Positions 9,261-19,200 of a stretch of 64,000 nt of DNA are shown here, one piece after another. The notes beneath the pieces were generated by a model, which saw only the letters and a program-made list of their open reading frames with translations, was not told the origin of the DNA and did not search any database. The stretch spans positions 4,340,001 to 4,404,000 of the forward strand of contig NZ_CP053381.1 of NCBI RefSeq assembly GCF_017868775.1, written 5' to 3'. Position numbers and translations under genes: made by a program. The DNA is from Billgrantia sulfidoxydans (GTDB taxonomy: Bacteria > Pseudomonadota > Gammaproteobacteria > Pseudomonadales > Halomonadaceae). Numbering within the stretch: position 1 is the first letter of the stretch; each line of letters begins with the position of its first letter.

Positions 9261-9824
9261 TTAGATCTTGCCGACCAGGTCCAGGGACGGGGCGAGCGTC
9301 TCTTCGCCTTCCTTCCACTTGGCCGGGCAGACCTCGTTCGGGTTGTTGCGCACGTACTGGGCGGCCTTCAGCTTGCGCAGGGTCTCAGCGACGTCGCGCG
9401 CGATCGCGTTGTCGTGGATCTCCTGGGTCTTGATCACACCTTCCGGATCGATCACGAAGGTGCCGCGCAGGGCCAGACCGGCTTCTTCGATGTGCACACC
9501 GAAGGCGCGGGTCAGCTGGTGGGTCGGGTCACCGACCAGCGGGAACTTGGCCTTGCCCACCGCCGGCGAAGTCTCGTGCCATACCTTGTGCGAGAAGTGG
9601 GTGTCGGTGGTGACGATGTAGACTTCGGCACCGGCCTTCTTGAACTCCTCGTAGTGCTCGGCGGCGTCCTCGACCTCGGTCGGGCAGTTGAAGGTGAACG
9701 CGGCCGGCATGAAGATCACCACGGACCACTGGCCCTTCAGGTTCTGTTCGGAGAGTTCGACGAACTCGCCGTTGTGGAAAGCGGTGGCCTTGAACGGCTG
9801 GACTTCGGTGTTGATCAGGGACAT
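9261..9824 (-). CDS. ahpC: Alkyl hydroperoxide reductase subunit C (peroxiredoxin)
   Basis: 187-residue typical 2-Cys peroxiredoxin that reduces H2O2, peroxynitrite and organic peroxides in the cytosol. The peroxidatic cysteine is Cys47 in FTFNCPTE and the resolving cysteine is Cys166 in EVCPAKW. The sequence MPAAFTFNCPTEVEDAAEHY is the Pseudomonas/Halomonas variant of the usual PADFTFVCPTE motif. Length and both cysteines are normal. It is first of the ahpC-ahpF pair. The upstream 129 bp should carry the promoter; a possible OxyR half-site there is too weak to annotate. Confidence 0.95.
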   Translation of the reverse strand: MSLINTEVQPFKATAFHNGEFVELSEQNLKGQWSVVIFMPAAFTFNCPTEVEDAAEHYEEFKKAGAEVYIVTTDTHFSHKVWHETSPAVGKAKFPLVGDPTHQLTRAFGVHIEEAGLALRGTFVIDPEGVIKTQEIHDNAIARDVAETLRKLKAAQYVRNNPNEVCPAKWKEGEETLAPSLDLVGKI

Positions 9825-9953
9825 TCAGCAATGCTCCTTGTCATGGGGGTGGATGGCTCGAATACGGGGCACATCATATCCATCGCAACCGATAGGCGAA
9901 AATTGATTACCGCCATGGTTCCGATAAGGCTTGTCTATGGTGGCACCCGCGCC

Positions 9954-10358
9954 TCATTGCAAGGCCACCGCCTCCCCTTGACGATCCAGCGCCAGGAAGC
10001 GCTGGGTATTGCCCATCTGCAGCGATTCGACCATGCGCTGCAGATGGCTCTCGGCCTCGTCGCCGGTGGGCGCCTGCCGCCCCCTGCCCGACAGCGCGCC
10101 GACAAAGACGATGTCCCACTCGATTCCGGTGCGCTGCGACTCCGCGACCAGCGAAGCCATGTCGCTGAGTTCATCGGGCGCCTTGTCGACGCACAGCACC
10201 GGGGTCAACACGCCGCCCTCGCCCTGCTCGAAGCGCCGGCGCTGCTCCTCGGTGGGGTCGTCGGGCAGCTCGGCGCGGGTGAAGACGAACAGCAGCCGCT
10301 GCGGCTCGGGCTGGCGCCGCGCCTCTTCCAGCAGATCGGCGAAACGGGAAATGGCCAA
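9954..10358 (-). CDS. Conserved small protein of unknown function
   Basis: 134 residues from a TTG start. TTG is preferred because GGAGG lies six bases upstream (complement of 10362-10370); the open frame reaches an ATG at 10391, but that one lacks a ribosome site. The protein is soluble and acidic, with the blocks RLLFVFTRAELPDD, VLTPVLCVDKAPDEL and WDIVFVGALSGRG spaced evenly, suggesting an alpha/beta fold. From memory, homologues in pseudomonads and xanthomonads are sometimes labelled 'ribonucleotide reductase subunit alpha', but nothing here resembles that enzyme. It lies between ahpC and a ChaN-like gene, all on the minus strand. Confidence 0.7.
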   Translation of the reverse strand: MAISRFADLLEEARRQPEPQRLLFVFTRAELPDDPTEEQRRRFEQGEGGVLTPVLCVDKAPDELSDMASLVAESQRTGIEWDIVFVGALSGRGRQAPTGDEAESHLQRMVESLQMGNTQRFLALDRQGEAVALQ

Positions 10359-10469
10359 GGCGGTCCTCCAGACGTTGCGGTCCCCGGGCATGGGGCGAAG
10401 TGGTCGTGCGCCGAGCGGACGGCGCAGGGGATACGATAGCGCATTCGCCCCTACCGTGCCTGACCTGGG

Positions 10470-11636
10470 TCAGTGCCCCGTCGCCTCGTGCGACGGGAAG
10501 CGCGCCAGCACCTCCCACTCCTCGCCGCGGCGGCGAATTTCCAGCGGCAGCAGGGTGCCGGGCGGCTGGCGGCGCACCTGCCCGACCAGGTCGGCGGGCT
10601 GTGATAGCGCTTTACCGGCCGCCCTGAGGATGACGTCACCCGCCACGAGCCCGGCCGCCTCCGCGACCGAGCCCTCGATCACCTCCTGCACCGCGACGCC
10701 CTCCCCGGCCGGTGCCAGCAAAATGCCGAGCTGCGGCGGGGCGGCCTCCGGCTCGGCGTGCTCGGCCATGCCGAACACGGCCTGCGCCACGCCTGCCGGC
10801 GGCGGCTCGCAATCGGCCTCGCCCGCCGGCCAGGGCAGCAGCGTGGCGTAATCATCGACGCCCAGGTCAACGAGCTGATGCGGCACACCGTGGCCGTACT
10901 GCAAGTGGCCCTGGCCGATCAGGCCGACCACCAGCGCGGCCTCGCCGGTCGCCTCCACCAGGCCGGTGGCCATGGCGCGGTCCCACACCAGCTGTGCCGC
11001 GATGAAGCGCTCGAGGCCTTCCCCGCCGTCGTCGCCGTTCACGTGTTGGGCGTGAATCTCGGCCAGGCGCTGACGATAGTCGGGCGAGGCCTCGGCCGGG
11101 GCGGTAATGCCGAAGCGCTCCGCTTCCGGCACCGCCGCCCAGCCCGCCTCGACCAACCGCCCACGCAGCTCGCGAGAGACGTTGATCGCCCTGAGCGGTA
11201 CCCGATGCAGGCGGGCGAAGTGCAGGATCGGCAGGTAGAGCTCGGGGTCGAAGCCCCAAGCGTCGTACCAGTCGCTGGCCGCGAGGAAGGCCGCCTCGTC
11301 GAGCTCGCCCGCGACCCAGGCGTCCAGCGCCGGCTGCGCCTCTCGGGGCAGCATTTCCAGGCCGATCGCCATGTCCGGGCGCAGCGCATGAAGCCCGGCC
11401 AGGGTGTGCAGCTGCCAGCGGTGGTGGTCCATGCGGTCGTGCCGTTCGCCGAGCAGCACCACGTCGCGCCCGGCGAGCTCGGCGAACAGCGCGGCACCAT
11501 CCAGGCGCTCGTCACCGGGCCGCTGCCATTGGCCGGGGTCGGGGCAGGAACCGGCGTGCAGCGGCAGCGACGCCAAGGCCAGGCAGGCTGCCACGGCCAG
11601 CACACGGAACGGGGCGAACGAGTCTCGCATCGGCAT
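10470..11636 (-). CDS. ChaN-family (iron/heme uptake type) protein with C-terminal PDZ domain
   Basis: 388 residues. A signal peptide (about residues 10-28, ending PLHA before GSC) exports it; the cysteine just after lacks a clean lipobox, so lipid anchoring is doubtful. The body matches the ChaN/DUF399 family: VVLLGERHDRMDHHRWQ near residue 60, LEMLPREAQPALDAW, and a late GQGHLQYGHGVPHQL block. The last 95 residues form a PDZ-like domain (GILLAPAGEGVAVQEVI, then AGLVAGDVILRAAGKAL). ChaN binds stacked heme dimers in Campylobacter; a related role at the outer membrane is inferred. The ATG two codons later would serve equally well. Confidence 0.8.
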   Translation of the reverse strand: MPMRDSFAPFRVLAVAACLALASLPLHAGSCPDPGQWQRPGDERLDGAALFAELAGRDVVLLGERHDRMDHHRWQLHTLAGLHALRPDMAIGLEMLPREAQPALDAWVAGELDEAAFLAASDWYDAWGFDPELYLPILHFARLHRVPLRAINVSRELRGRLVEAGWAAVPEAERFGITAPAEASPDYRQRLAEIHAQHVNGDDGGEGLERFIAAQLVWDRAMATGLVEATGEAALVVGLIGQGHLQYGHGVPHQLVDLGVDDYATLLPWPAGEADCEPPPAGVAQAVFGMAEHAEPEAAPPQLGILLAPAGEGVAVQEVIEGSVAEAAGLVAGDVILRAAGKALSQPADLVGQVRRQPPGTLLPLEIRRRGEEWEVLARFPSHEATGH

Positions 11637-11686
11637 CTCCCATCAGGCTGCCGTCATGATGACGCATTGCGCCTCCCCGGGCAGCA

Positions 11687-12991
11687 TCAGGCGGCCTCCT
11701 GCGACACCTCGTCGCCATGGCCCTCCTCGAAGTGGAATTCCAGCTGGGTCGGTTCCAGGCGCGGATCGAGCTCGGTGAAGTGCGGCGTCTCCAGCGTCGG
11801 CACCGCGACGAAGGGCTCCTGCTCGACCTCCTCCACCGGCACGCCGGGGCGGCGGCGCAGGCGCAGCGCCACGAATAGCGCCAGCACGAGCGAGATACCA
11901 CCGAGGAAGGCCCACAGCCCGTCGGGGCCGATCGCCTGCATCACCAGCGACGCCGAGAACGGGCCGATGATCGAACCGATGCCGTACCAGATCATCAGCT
12001 TGGCGTTGGCGGCGACGATCTCGCCGGGCTCGAGCCAGTCGTTGGTGTGGGCCAGGCTCAGGGCGTAGAGGGTATGCAGCATGGCGGTATGGAAGCAGGC
12101 CACCAGCACCAGTAGCCAGAAGTCGATACGCACCAGCATCGACACCAGCGCGCCCGAGATCGTCATCACCACGGCCATGCCGAGGATCACCTTGCGCCGG
12201 TCGATACGATCGGAAAGCCGCCCGAGCCCCCACTGGGCGAACAGCGCCACCATGGTGGTGATCGCCATGAAGCGGGCCGTCTCCCCGGTGGAGAGGCCGA
12301 TCTCCTGGCCGTAGAAGGGCGTCATGGCGAAGAAGGACTGCACCATCAGCCCAGCGGTGAAGGCACCCACCAGCCCTACCGGAGCACGCTTGAACAGCGC
12401 CTTGAGGCGGATCTTCCGGGGCTGGATGTCGTGGGTCTGGCGCGGGCCGTGGATGCGCACGATCGACAGCGGCACCAGCGCCAGGGCGAACAGCATGCCA
12501 ACGATGGAGAACAGCGCCGGCCCGGCCGGGTCGGCCAGGTTGAGCATCCACTGCCCGCCGGCCAGCGACAGGGTCGAGAGAATCATGTAGAGCGCCAGCA
12601 CCCGGCCACGGTTGTCGTTGGTCGACTCCCCCGAGACCCACGACTCCATCACCATCAGCATGCCCGCCGTGGCCACCCCGCCGAGCAGGCGCCAGGCCAG
12701 CCAGGCCCAGGGGTTGACCCACAGGCCGTGGAGCATGGCGGTGACCGCCAGGATCCCCGCGCAGGCGGCGAACACGCGGATATGGCCGACACTGCGGATA
12801 CGCTTCTCCAGCGCATAACTGCCCAGCACGAAGCCGAGCGAGAAGCTCGACATCAGCAGGCCCGCCATGTGCGAGGGGAAACCCTCGATGGACATGCGTA
12901 CCCCGAGCAGGGTCATGATCAGGCCATGCCCGAGCAGGAAACTGATTTCGCAGACGAACAGGATCGGAAGGGTCGCCGGTAGACTGCGCAA
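11687..12991 (-). CDS. MFS transporter
   Basis: 434-residue inner-membrane carrier of the major facilitator superfamily with about 12 hydrophobic helices. The loop 2-3 motif is weak, but the loop after helix 8 reads QWGLGRLSDRIDRRKVILG, the second copy of the MFS GxLaDrxGRkxxl signature. The hydrophilic tail of about 50 residues is rich in Glu. I use the TTG at 12991 because GGAGTGG sits seven bases upstream; an in-frame GTG at 13030 would add 13 basic residues. The closest general likeness is YcaD-type carriers. The substrate is unknown. It may be co-transcribed with the ChaN-like gene 50 bp downstream. Confidence 0.85.
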   Translation of the reverse strand: MRSLPATLPILFVCEISFLLGHGLIMTLLGVRMSIEGFPSHMAGLLMSSFSLGFVLGSYALEKRIRSVGHIRVFAACAGILAVTAMLHGLWVNPWAWLAWRLLGGVATAGMLMVMESWVSGESTNDNRGRVLALYMILSTLSLAGGQWMLNLADPAGPALFSIVGMLFALALVPLSIVRIHGPRQTHDIQPRKIRLKALFKRAPVGLVGAFTAGLMVQSFFAMTPFYGQEIGLSTGETARFMAITTMVALFAQWGLGRLSDRIDRRKVILGMAVVMTISGALVSMLVRIDFWLLVLVACFHTAMLHTLYALSLAHTNDWLEPGEIVAANAKLMIWYGIGSIIGPFSASLVMQAIGPDGLWAFLGGISLVLALFVALRLRRRPGVPVEEVEQEPFVAVPTLETPHFTELDPRLEPTQLEFHFEEGHGDEVSQEAA

Positions 12992-13121
12992 GGTGCCACT
13001 CCATTGACGATGCCGGACACGGCATGACACCGCGTCCGGCAGGGTTCATGCGCGCTTCAGTGTAGAGCGTTCCTGCGGACGGTCGCCAGCCGCAAGCCGG
13101 CTTGGGTGCCATGCAGCAGCG

Positions 13122-15341
13122 TCAGAAGGCAACCTCATAGTTGAGCAGCAGGGTGGTATCGGAGCGGGCATCTCGATCATGCCCGGGCTCCACGGTGTGA
13201 TTGAGGTTGAACCCGACGGCCCCGCGCCGCTGGGTCTGATAGCGGTAGCCCAGCTCGAACTCCTGCTGGCGACCGCTCGGGGACAGCGAGACGCTACGCT
13301 CCTCGGTGATCACCTCCCCGGCCAGGGTCCGGCCCACGGGAACGGAAAGCGTGGCCTCGGCGGCGCCGATACGCATCGGCTGGCGGTAGGCGAACGCCGT
13401 AGTGTGCCGTTCACCCCGACGCTGCAGGCCTATGGCCATCTCCTCGACCCGCGCGATGTCGATGTGCTGTATGAAGCCATGACCTTCGGCCTCCCCACGG
13501 CCCCGGTCGTAGTGGGCGAAGGCCTGCCAGTGCCGGCCCAGCCGGGCGTCAAGCCCCAGGCTGGCGAAACCGGTGCGATTGCGCTCGCCCAGTGTCAGCA
13601 TGCCACTACCCTGCCCGCCCAGCAGGCCGTGGCGCTCATCGAGCACGCCAACGGTCGTGCTGACACCCAACTGCGGCGAAAGCTCGAAACGCATTCCCAC
13701 ATCGCTGCGGCTGGCCTGGTACTCCTCGTCCAACGCGGCCCCCCACTCGGCGCCGTCCCCCATCCAGTGACGCGCCTGGAGAGTGGCTCGCTCGGTCAGT
13801 GCATAGTCGTTGCGCAACCCATGCACGGTGCCCAGCCCTCGGGTCAAGTCGGAGCCACCCTGGAAGGCGAGCAGCGGCATGATGCCCGACTCGGCGTAGG
13901 CGCTGGCGGGGTCCGCCTCGTCGCCGGCAAAACGGGTGAGCATCCAGTCGCTGCGCCCGAAGCGACCATCGAGGCGGCTGGCAAGAGTCTCGCCATGGCC
14001 ATCTCGCTGCGTGGACCAGCTCAGCGCTCCCGCGCTGCCCCGCAGCTCCTGGCGCTGATCGGGCGATGCGCTGGAGAGTCGCGACATACGGCTGCGCTGT
14101 CTTGCCTCGTGCGAGTCCCGGCGAAAGCTGTGCCCGGACAGGTCGATGCGATAGTCGCGGCCCAGCTCATCGAAGGCGGCCACGTCGGCTAGCGCCCCCG
14201 AACTGGCGAGGCTGTCACCGTAGGCACCGGAGAGCTGAACCAGGCTCTGCTCCAGAGACTGAGTGCCCTCGTCCAGGTGACTTCCCGACGCCAGCGCCAG
14301 CGAGCCCGCGGGCGCCAGCGCAGCGTCCAGGTCCGCCTCGCCCTGGCCAAGATAGTAATAGCCGCAGTTGATGTCCCCGCCCTCGCCACAGCTCTCGTCC
14401 TGGTAGAGCGATGAGCTGCGGTCAGCCGTATCCAGGAGAAGCTGGGACACCGTGGCGGCATCCAGGTGAGGCCAGAGTGAGATCATCGCCGCAGCGTAGC
14501 CGGCCACCTGGGGCGCGGCGATTGAGGTCCCCGCCCACACTCCGTAAGCGTCGTCCTCGGAGGCATCGGCGGCGGTCTGGCGCCACGGCGCGGTGAGAAA
14601 GCGCGCCTGCCAGTCGCTGTCCTCTCCCGGGTGGTTGCTGTTCGTGGCCAACCGGATATCGCCCTCGTCACGCACCGAGCCGCCAACGATGAGCATGCGC
14701 GAATAGATGTCGTCGTATTGGTGAATGGGCCGGTCGGCCTGCAGCGCCTTGCCGTCGTTGCCCGCCGCGACCACGTAGACACTGCCCAGTCCGTCGTTGC
14801 TGTTCACGATCCTGCCCAATGACTCGAGCGAGTTGACACCCAGGTAAGAGGCGCTCGGAGAAGGCGCATTGGCACGACCGCTCCAGCTATGGTTGATCAC
14901 CCTGGCGCCTTCGTCGGCCAGATACCCGACGCTGTGGTCGAGTACATTGGTCGCGGCGCGGCCTGGGTCGCTATCGGACGAAACCTTGGCCAGGTAGAGC
15001 GCCGGGCTGGCATCCCCCTGCTCTATCAGCGACGCCACGGCGGTGCCATGCCCCTCGTCACCACTGACATCGCCACTTCCATCCACGAGATTGACGGTGG
15101 TGCGGAGCAAGGGTGCCAGTGACTCGTGGGTGATTCGAAAACCCGTGTCGGCTACCCCCACCACCACTCCCGCTTTGTCGAAGGAGCGGAGAGTGGGGTT
15201 CGGTGCAGACTCATGTATGCCGTCTTGGTTGGTGGGCTTGGTGCCGCCGCCACCGCCGCCGCCGCAGGCAGACAGACCGACGACCAGGGGCAGGAGCCAG
15301 GGTGTTGTGATTCGGGAAGTAGGCATGAGTTGCGAGAACAA
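13122..15341 (-). CDS. Subtilisin-type serine protease autotransporter lipoprotein
   Basis: 739 residues. The N-terminus has a lipoprotein signal peptide with lipobox LSAC (Cys26) followed by seven glycines. A peptidase S8 domain spans roughly residues 50-345 with the full catalytic triad: Asp65 in VADTGF, His98 in GHGTAVAS and Ser273 in GTSIAAP; the oxyanion region is VVAAGNDG. A linker leads to a C-terminal region of about 270 residues with alternating polar/hydrophobic strands that ends in YEVAF, as expected of an autotransporter beta-barrel ending in Phe. It should be exported and displayed on or released from the cell surface. The second Met (residue 6) could also be the start. Confidence 0.85.
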   Translation of the reverse strand: MFSQLMPTSRITTPWLLPLVVGLSACGGGGGGGTKPTNQDGIHESAPNPTLRSFDKAGVVVGVADTGFRITHESLAPLLRTTVNLVDGSGDVSGDEGHGTAVASLIEQGDASPALYLAKVSSDSDPGRAATNVLDHSVGYLADEGARVINHSWSGRANAPSPSASYLGVNSLESLGRIVNSNDGLGSVYVVAAGNDGKALQADRPIHQYDDIYSRMLIVGGSVRDEGDIRLATNSNHPGEDSDWQARFLTAPWRQTAADASEDDAYGVWAGTSIAAPQVAGYAAAMISLWPHLDAATVSQLLLDTADRSSSLYQDESCGEGGDINCGYYYLGQGEADLDAALAPAGSLALASGSHLDEGTQSLEQSLVQLSGAYGDSLASSGALADVAAFDELGRDYRIDLSGHSFRRDSHEARQRSRMSRLSSASPDQRQELRGSAGALSWSTQRDGHGETLASRLDGRFGRSDWMLTRFAGDEADPASAYAESGIMPLLAFQGGSDLTRGLGTVHGLRNDYALTERATLQARHWMGDGAEWGAALDEEYQASRSDVGMRFELSPQLGVSTTVGVLDERHGLLGGQGSGMLTLGERNRTGFASLGLDARLGRHWQAFAHYDRGRGEAEGHGFIQHIDIARVEEMAIGLQRRGERHTTAFAYRQPMRIGAAEATLSVPVGRTLAGEVITEERSVSLSPSGRQQEFELGYRYQTQRRGAVGFNLNHTVEPGHDRDARSDTTLLLNYEVAF

Positions 15342-15572
15342 GCGAAGCGCCCTCTCCTCCTTGCGGAATGCAGCGTGGGTATGGATGCCAGGAAACTGGT
15401 CGAGATGCAGGATAAGGCGTCTCCTGTCCGCCCAAGTCGCGATAAACGAAGTTTTAACGTCGCTATTCCTTCACTCGCCGGCGTTCTCTGCCTCGATTCG
15501 TTTTCGTCTACGCCGCGAGGGGTCTACGCTGAGATAACCACGCCTGACCCGACCGCGATTAGGAGGTTTTAG

Positions 15573-15998
15573 ATGGCAAGGATGCGCAACCCGGCATGCC
15601 GGCGCCTGGGCTGGCTCGTCGCCCTGCCGGCCGCCGTCTGGCTGACCGCCGCCGGCGCGGAGGAGCGTACGGCATCGCCCGGCGGGGGCGCGGCGGGCCT
15701 TGACCCCGCCGAGACCATCGAGCCGCCCGACGTCGACACCGGCCAGCACGGCACCAGCAGCGGCATCACCCACTCGGACATGGGCCAGCAGGAAGAGGGC
15801 TCCGGCAGCGGCCAGACCCAGGGTGACGATATGCACCAGACCCCTGCGGCGGGCTCCGACGCCGGCCCCGACTACGAAGTCCAGACCCCCGAACGCGAGG
15901 CAGAACCCGAGCAGCAGACGCTGCCTGACGACCCGCTGGGTGCCGAGGACGAAGGCCGGCGGGAAGACGGCGAGCCGCAGAGCAGCAACGAACAATAA
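15573..15998 (+). CDS. Acidic, disordered secreted protein of unknown function
   Basis: 141 residues with an excellent ribosome site (AGGAGG five bases before the ATG). A basic N-terminus and hydrophobic core (residues 12-28, ending TAAGAEE) look like a signal peptide. The rest is low-complexity, rich in Glu, Asp, Gly, Gln, Ser and Pro, with no cysteines and no predicted fold; PPDVDTGQHGTSSGITHSDMG is the most ordered-looking part. It stands alone between the divergent protease gene and the formate dehydrogenase operon. I do not recognise a family. Codon pattern and ribosome site support a real gene. Confidence 0.65.
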   Translation: MARMRNPACRRLGWLVALPAAVWLTAAGAEERTASPGGGAAGLDPAETIEPPDVDTGQHGTSSGITHSDMGQQEEGSGSGQTQGDDMHQTPAAGSDAGPDYEVQTPEREAEPEQQTLPDDPLGAEDEGRREDGEPQSSNEQ

Positions 15999-16047
15999 GG
16001 CGGCACTGAACAATGGACGACGTCGCTACGCATCGTAACAAGTCGTT

Positions 16048-16084
16048 CGGCAGCGCCTGCCGAGAACCGCTACGCTTTGCGTAG
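16048..16084 (+). promoter_or_regulatory. Two consecutive hairpins in the fdnG leader
   Basis: CGGCAG-CGC-CTGCCG (16048-16062) and CTACGC-TTT-GCGTAG (16070-16084) are perfect 6-bp stems separated by seven bases, about 125 bp before fdnG. They are not followed by a T-run on either strand. They may end the upstream transcript or be part of a regulatory leader; this is open. Confidence 0.4.
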
Positions 16085-16209
16085 AACATGCACACGCCGC
16101 CTTGGGCGGAAGGCCCGCAGCGTGCCGAGAACGACAAAGCGGTGACAAGACCGACCGCGATAGCGACCAGGCAGAACAAGAGGGTATAGAAACCAGGCAG
16201 GAGGCCTCC

Positions 16210-19200
16210 ATGACCCTTCGGGTGACACGCAGACAATTCTTCAAGCTAGGTGCGGCGGGAATGGCCACGTCCAGCATGGCCATGATGGGCTTCGCCCCGG
16301 AACCCGCCGTTGCTTCGATCCGCCATTTCAAGCTGACCGGTGCCAAGGTCACGCGCAGCAACTGCACCTACTGTTCGGTGGGCTGCGGCGTGCTGCTCTA
16401 CAGCCGCGGCGATGCGGCGATCAACGTCGTCGACGACATCTACCACGTCGAGGGCGATCCGGACCATCCGGTGAGTCGCGGCTCGCTGTGCCCCAAGGGC
16501 GCCGGGCTGCTCGACTACATCAAGAGCGACTCCCGGCTGCGCTACCCCCAGGTACGCGAGGCCGGCAGCGACGAGTGGAAGCGGATCTCCTGGGACGAGG
16601 CCCTGGAGCGCATCGCACGCCACATGAAGGATGACCGCGACGCCAATTTCGAGACCGACGACGAGGACGGCAACACCGTCAATCGCTGGACCACCACCGG
16701 CATGCTGGCGGCCTCGGCCTCGACCAACGAGACCGCCTACCTGACGCACAAGGTGGTTCGCAGCCTCGGCATGGTGGCGTTCGACAACCAGGCGCGTGTC
16801 TGACACGGACCGACGGTGGCAGGTCTTGCCCCAACATTCGGTCGCGGTGCCATGACCAACCACTGGGTCGACATTCGCAATGCCGACCTGATCATCGTGA
16901 TGGGCGGCAACCCTGCCGAAGCGCATCCGGTGGGCTTCCGCTGGGTGATGGAAGCGCGTGAGCACAACGACGCACGGCTGGTGGTGGTGGACCCCCGCTT
17001 CAACCGCACGGCGGCGGTAGCGGACGATTACGCCGAGATCCGCACCGGCACCGACATCGCCTTCCTCGGCGGGTTGATCCACTACCTGATCGAGAGCGGC
17101 CGGTTCCACCGCGACTACGTGCGCGCCTATACCGACGCCAGCCTGATCGTCAGCCCCGAGTTCGGCTTCGAGGACGGCCTGTTCACCGGCTACGACGCCG
17201 ATAGCGGCGAATACGACAAATCGAGCTGGCAGTACGAGTACGACGACGATGGCCACGCCCGGCGCGACGAGTCGCTCGAGCATCCACGCTGCGTGTTCCA
17301 GCTGATGCGCCGACACTACGGCCGCTACACCCTCGACGTGGTGAACTCGGTGTGCGGCACGCCGCGCGAGAAGATTCAGCGGGTCTGGGACGCGATGGCC
17401 GAGACGGCCGCGCCCGACAAGACCATGACCTTCCTCTATGCGCTGGGCTGGACACAGCACTCGATCGGCTCGCAGATCATCCGCACCGCGGCCATCGTCC
17501 AGCTGCTGCTGGGCAACATGGGCATGCGCGGCGGCGGGGTCAACGCCCTGCGCGGCCACTCCAACATCCAGGGCCTGACCGACCTCGGCCTGCTCTCCAA
17601 CCTGCTGCCCGGCTACCTGAGGCTGCCGAGCGCCGACGAGCAGGAGTACGACGAGTACATCCTGGAGCGGGCGCGGCCGCCCCTGGTGGAAGACGAGGTC
17701 TCCTACTGGCGCCACTACGAGCGCTTCCACGTCAGCCTGATGAAGGCGTGGTTCGGCGCGGCGGCCCGCGAAGAGAACGACTGGCGCTACGACTGGCTGC
17801 CGAAGCTGGGCGTGGATCTCTACGATATCCTGCACACCTTCGAGCGCATGCACCAGGGCGAGGTCAACGGCTATATCTGCCAGGGTTTCAATCCGCTGGC
17901 GGCGTTCCCGCACAAGGCCAAGATCACCGAGTCGCTGTCGCGGCTGAAATATCTCGTGGTGATCGACCCCTTGCGCACCGAGACGGCGGAGTTCTGGAAG
18001 AACCACGGCGAGTTCCACGACGTCGACCCGGCGGCGATCGACACCGAGGTGTTCCGTCTACCCACCACCTGCTTCGCCGAGGAGGACGGCACCATCGTCA
18101 ACAGCTCGCGCTGGCTGCAGTGGTTCTGGGCCGCGGCACCGCCGCCGGGCGAGGCGCGCGCCGACACGGCGATCATGGCCGGTATCTTCCTGCGCCTGCA
18201 GCGGCTCTACCGGGAGGAGGGCGGCGCCTTCGCCGAGCCGCTGCTCAACCTGCACTGGCCCTACCGCCGCCCCGAGGAGCCGAGCCCCGAGGAGCTGGCC
18301 CGCGAGTACAACGGCTGGGCGCTGGAGGACGTCGTCGACGAGGAGCGCAACCTGGTGATCCGCGCCGGCGAGCAGCTCGAGGATTTCGGCATGCTGCGCG
18401 CCGACGGCTCCACCGCCTGCGGCTGCTGGCTGTTCGCCGGCTGCTGGACCGAGGGCGGCAACCAGATGGTGCGCCGCGACAACTCCGACCCCTACGGCAC
18501 CGGCCAGACGCTGGGCTGGGCCTGGTCGTGGCCGGCCAACCGCCGCATCCTCTACAACCGCGCCAGTGCCCGCCCCGACGGCACGCCCTGGGCGCCGCGC
18601 AAGGCCGTGGTGTGGTGGAACGGCCAGCGCTGGGTCGGCAACGACGTGCCCGACTTCCCGCCCACCTCCGCCCCCGGCGACGGCCAGGCACCCTTCATCA
18701 TGAACCAGACCGGCCGCGGCCAGATCTTCGCCCGCGATCGCATGAACGAAGGGCCGTTTCCCGAGCACTACGAGCCCTTCGAGACGCCGATCGCCAACAA
18801 CCCGCTGCACCCGGACAACCCCCTGGCCAAGCACAACCCGGGAGCCCGGGTATTCGAGCGGGATCGCGAGAACTTCGGTACCTTCGAGGAGTTCCCCCAC
18901 GCCGCGACCAGCTATCGCCTGACCGAACATTTTCACTACTGGACGATGCACAACCGGCTCAATGCCATCGCCCAACCGGAGAAGTTCGTCGAGATCGGCG
19001 CGAGCCTGGCCGAGGAGCTGGGCATCGCCAAGGGCGACCGCGTGCGGGTCAGCTCCAAGCGCGGCCACATCGAGGCCGTGGCGGTGGTGACCAAGCGCAT
19101 CCGGCCGCTGCAGGTCGCCGGCCGGACCGTGCATCAGGTCGGCATCCCGCTGCACTGGGGCTTTCTCGGCGAGACCAGGAAGTCCTACCTGACCAACACC

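Noticed and set aside
9892..9938. OxyR site upstream of ahpC (ATAG-type elements, ATAAGGCTTGTCTAT)
   Set aside because: Only one poor half pair matches the consensus and the spacing of the elements is wrong.
16102..16803. fdnG as two broken genes (a stop at 16801 followed by a second start at 16852 or similar)
   Set aside because: The TGA is in the exact position of selenocysteine in FdnG/FdoG, followed by a GGTCT-loop stem, and selA, selB and tRNA-Sec lie downstream.
16246..18018. 590-codon minus-strand open frame
   Set aside because: Shadow of fdnG caused by high GC; its translation is rich in Ala, Val, His and Arg without any family motif.
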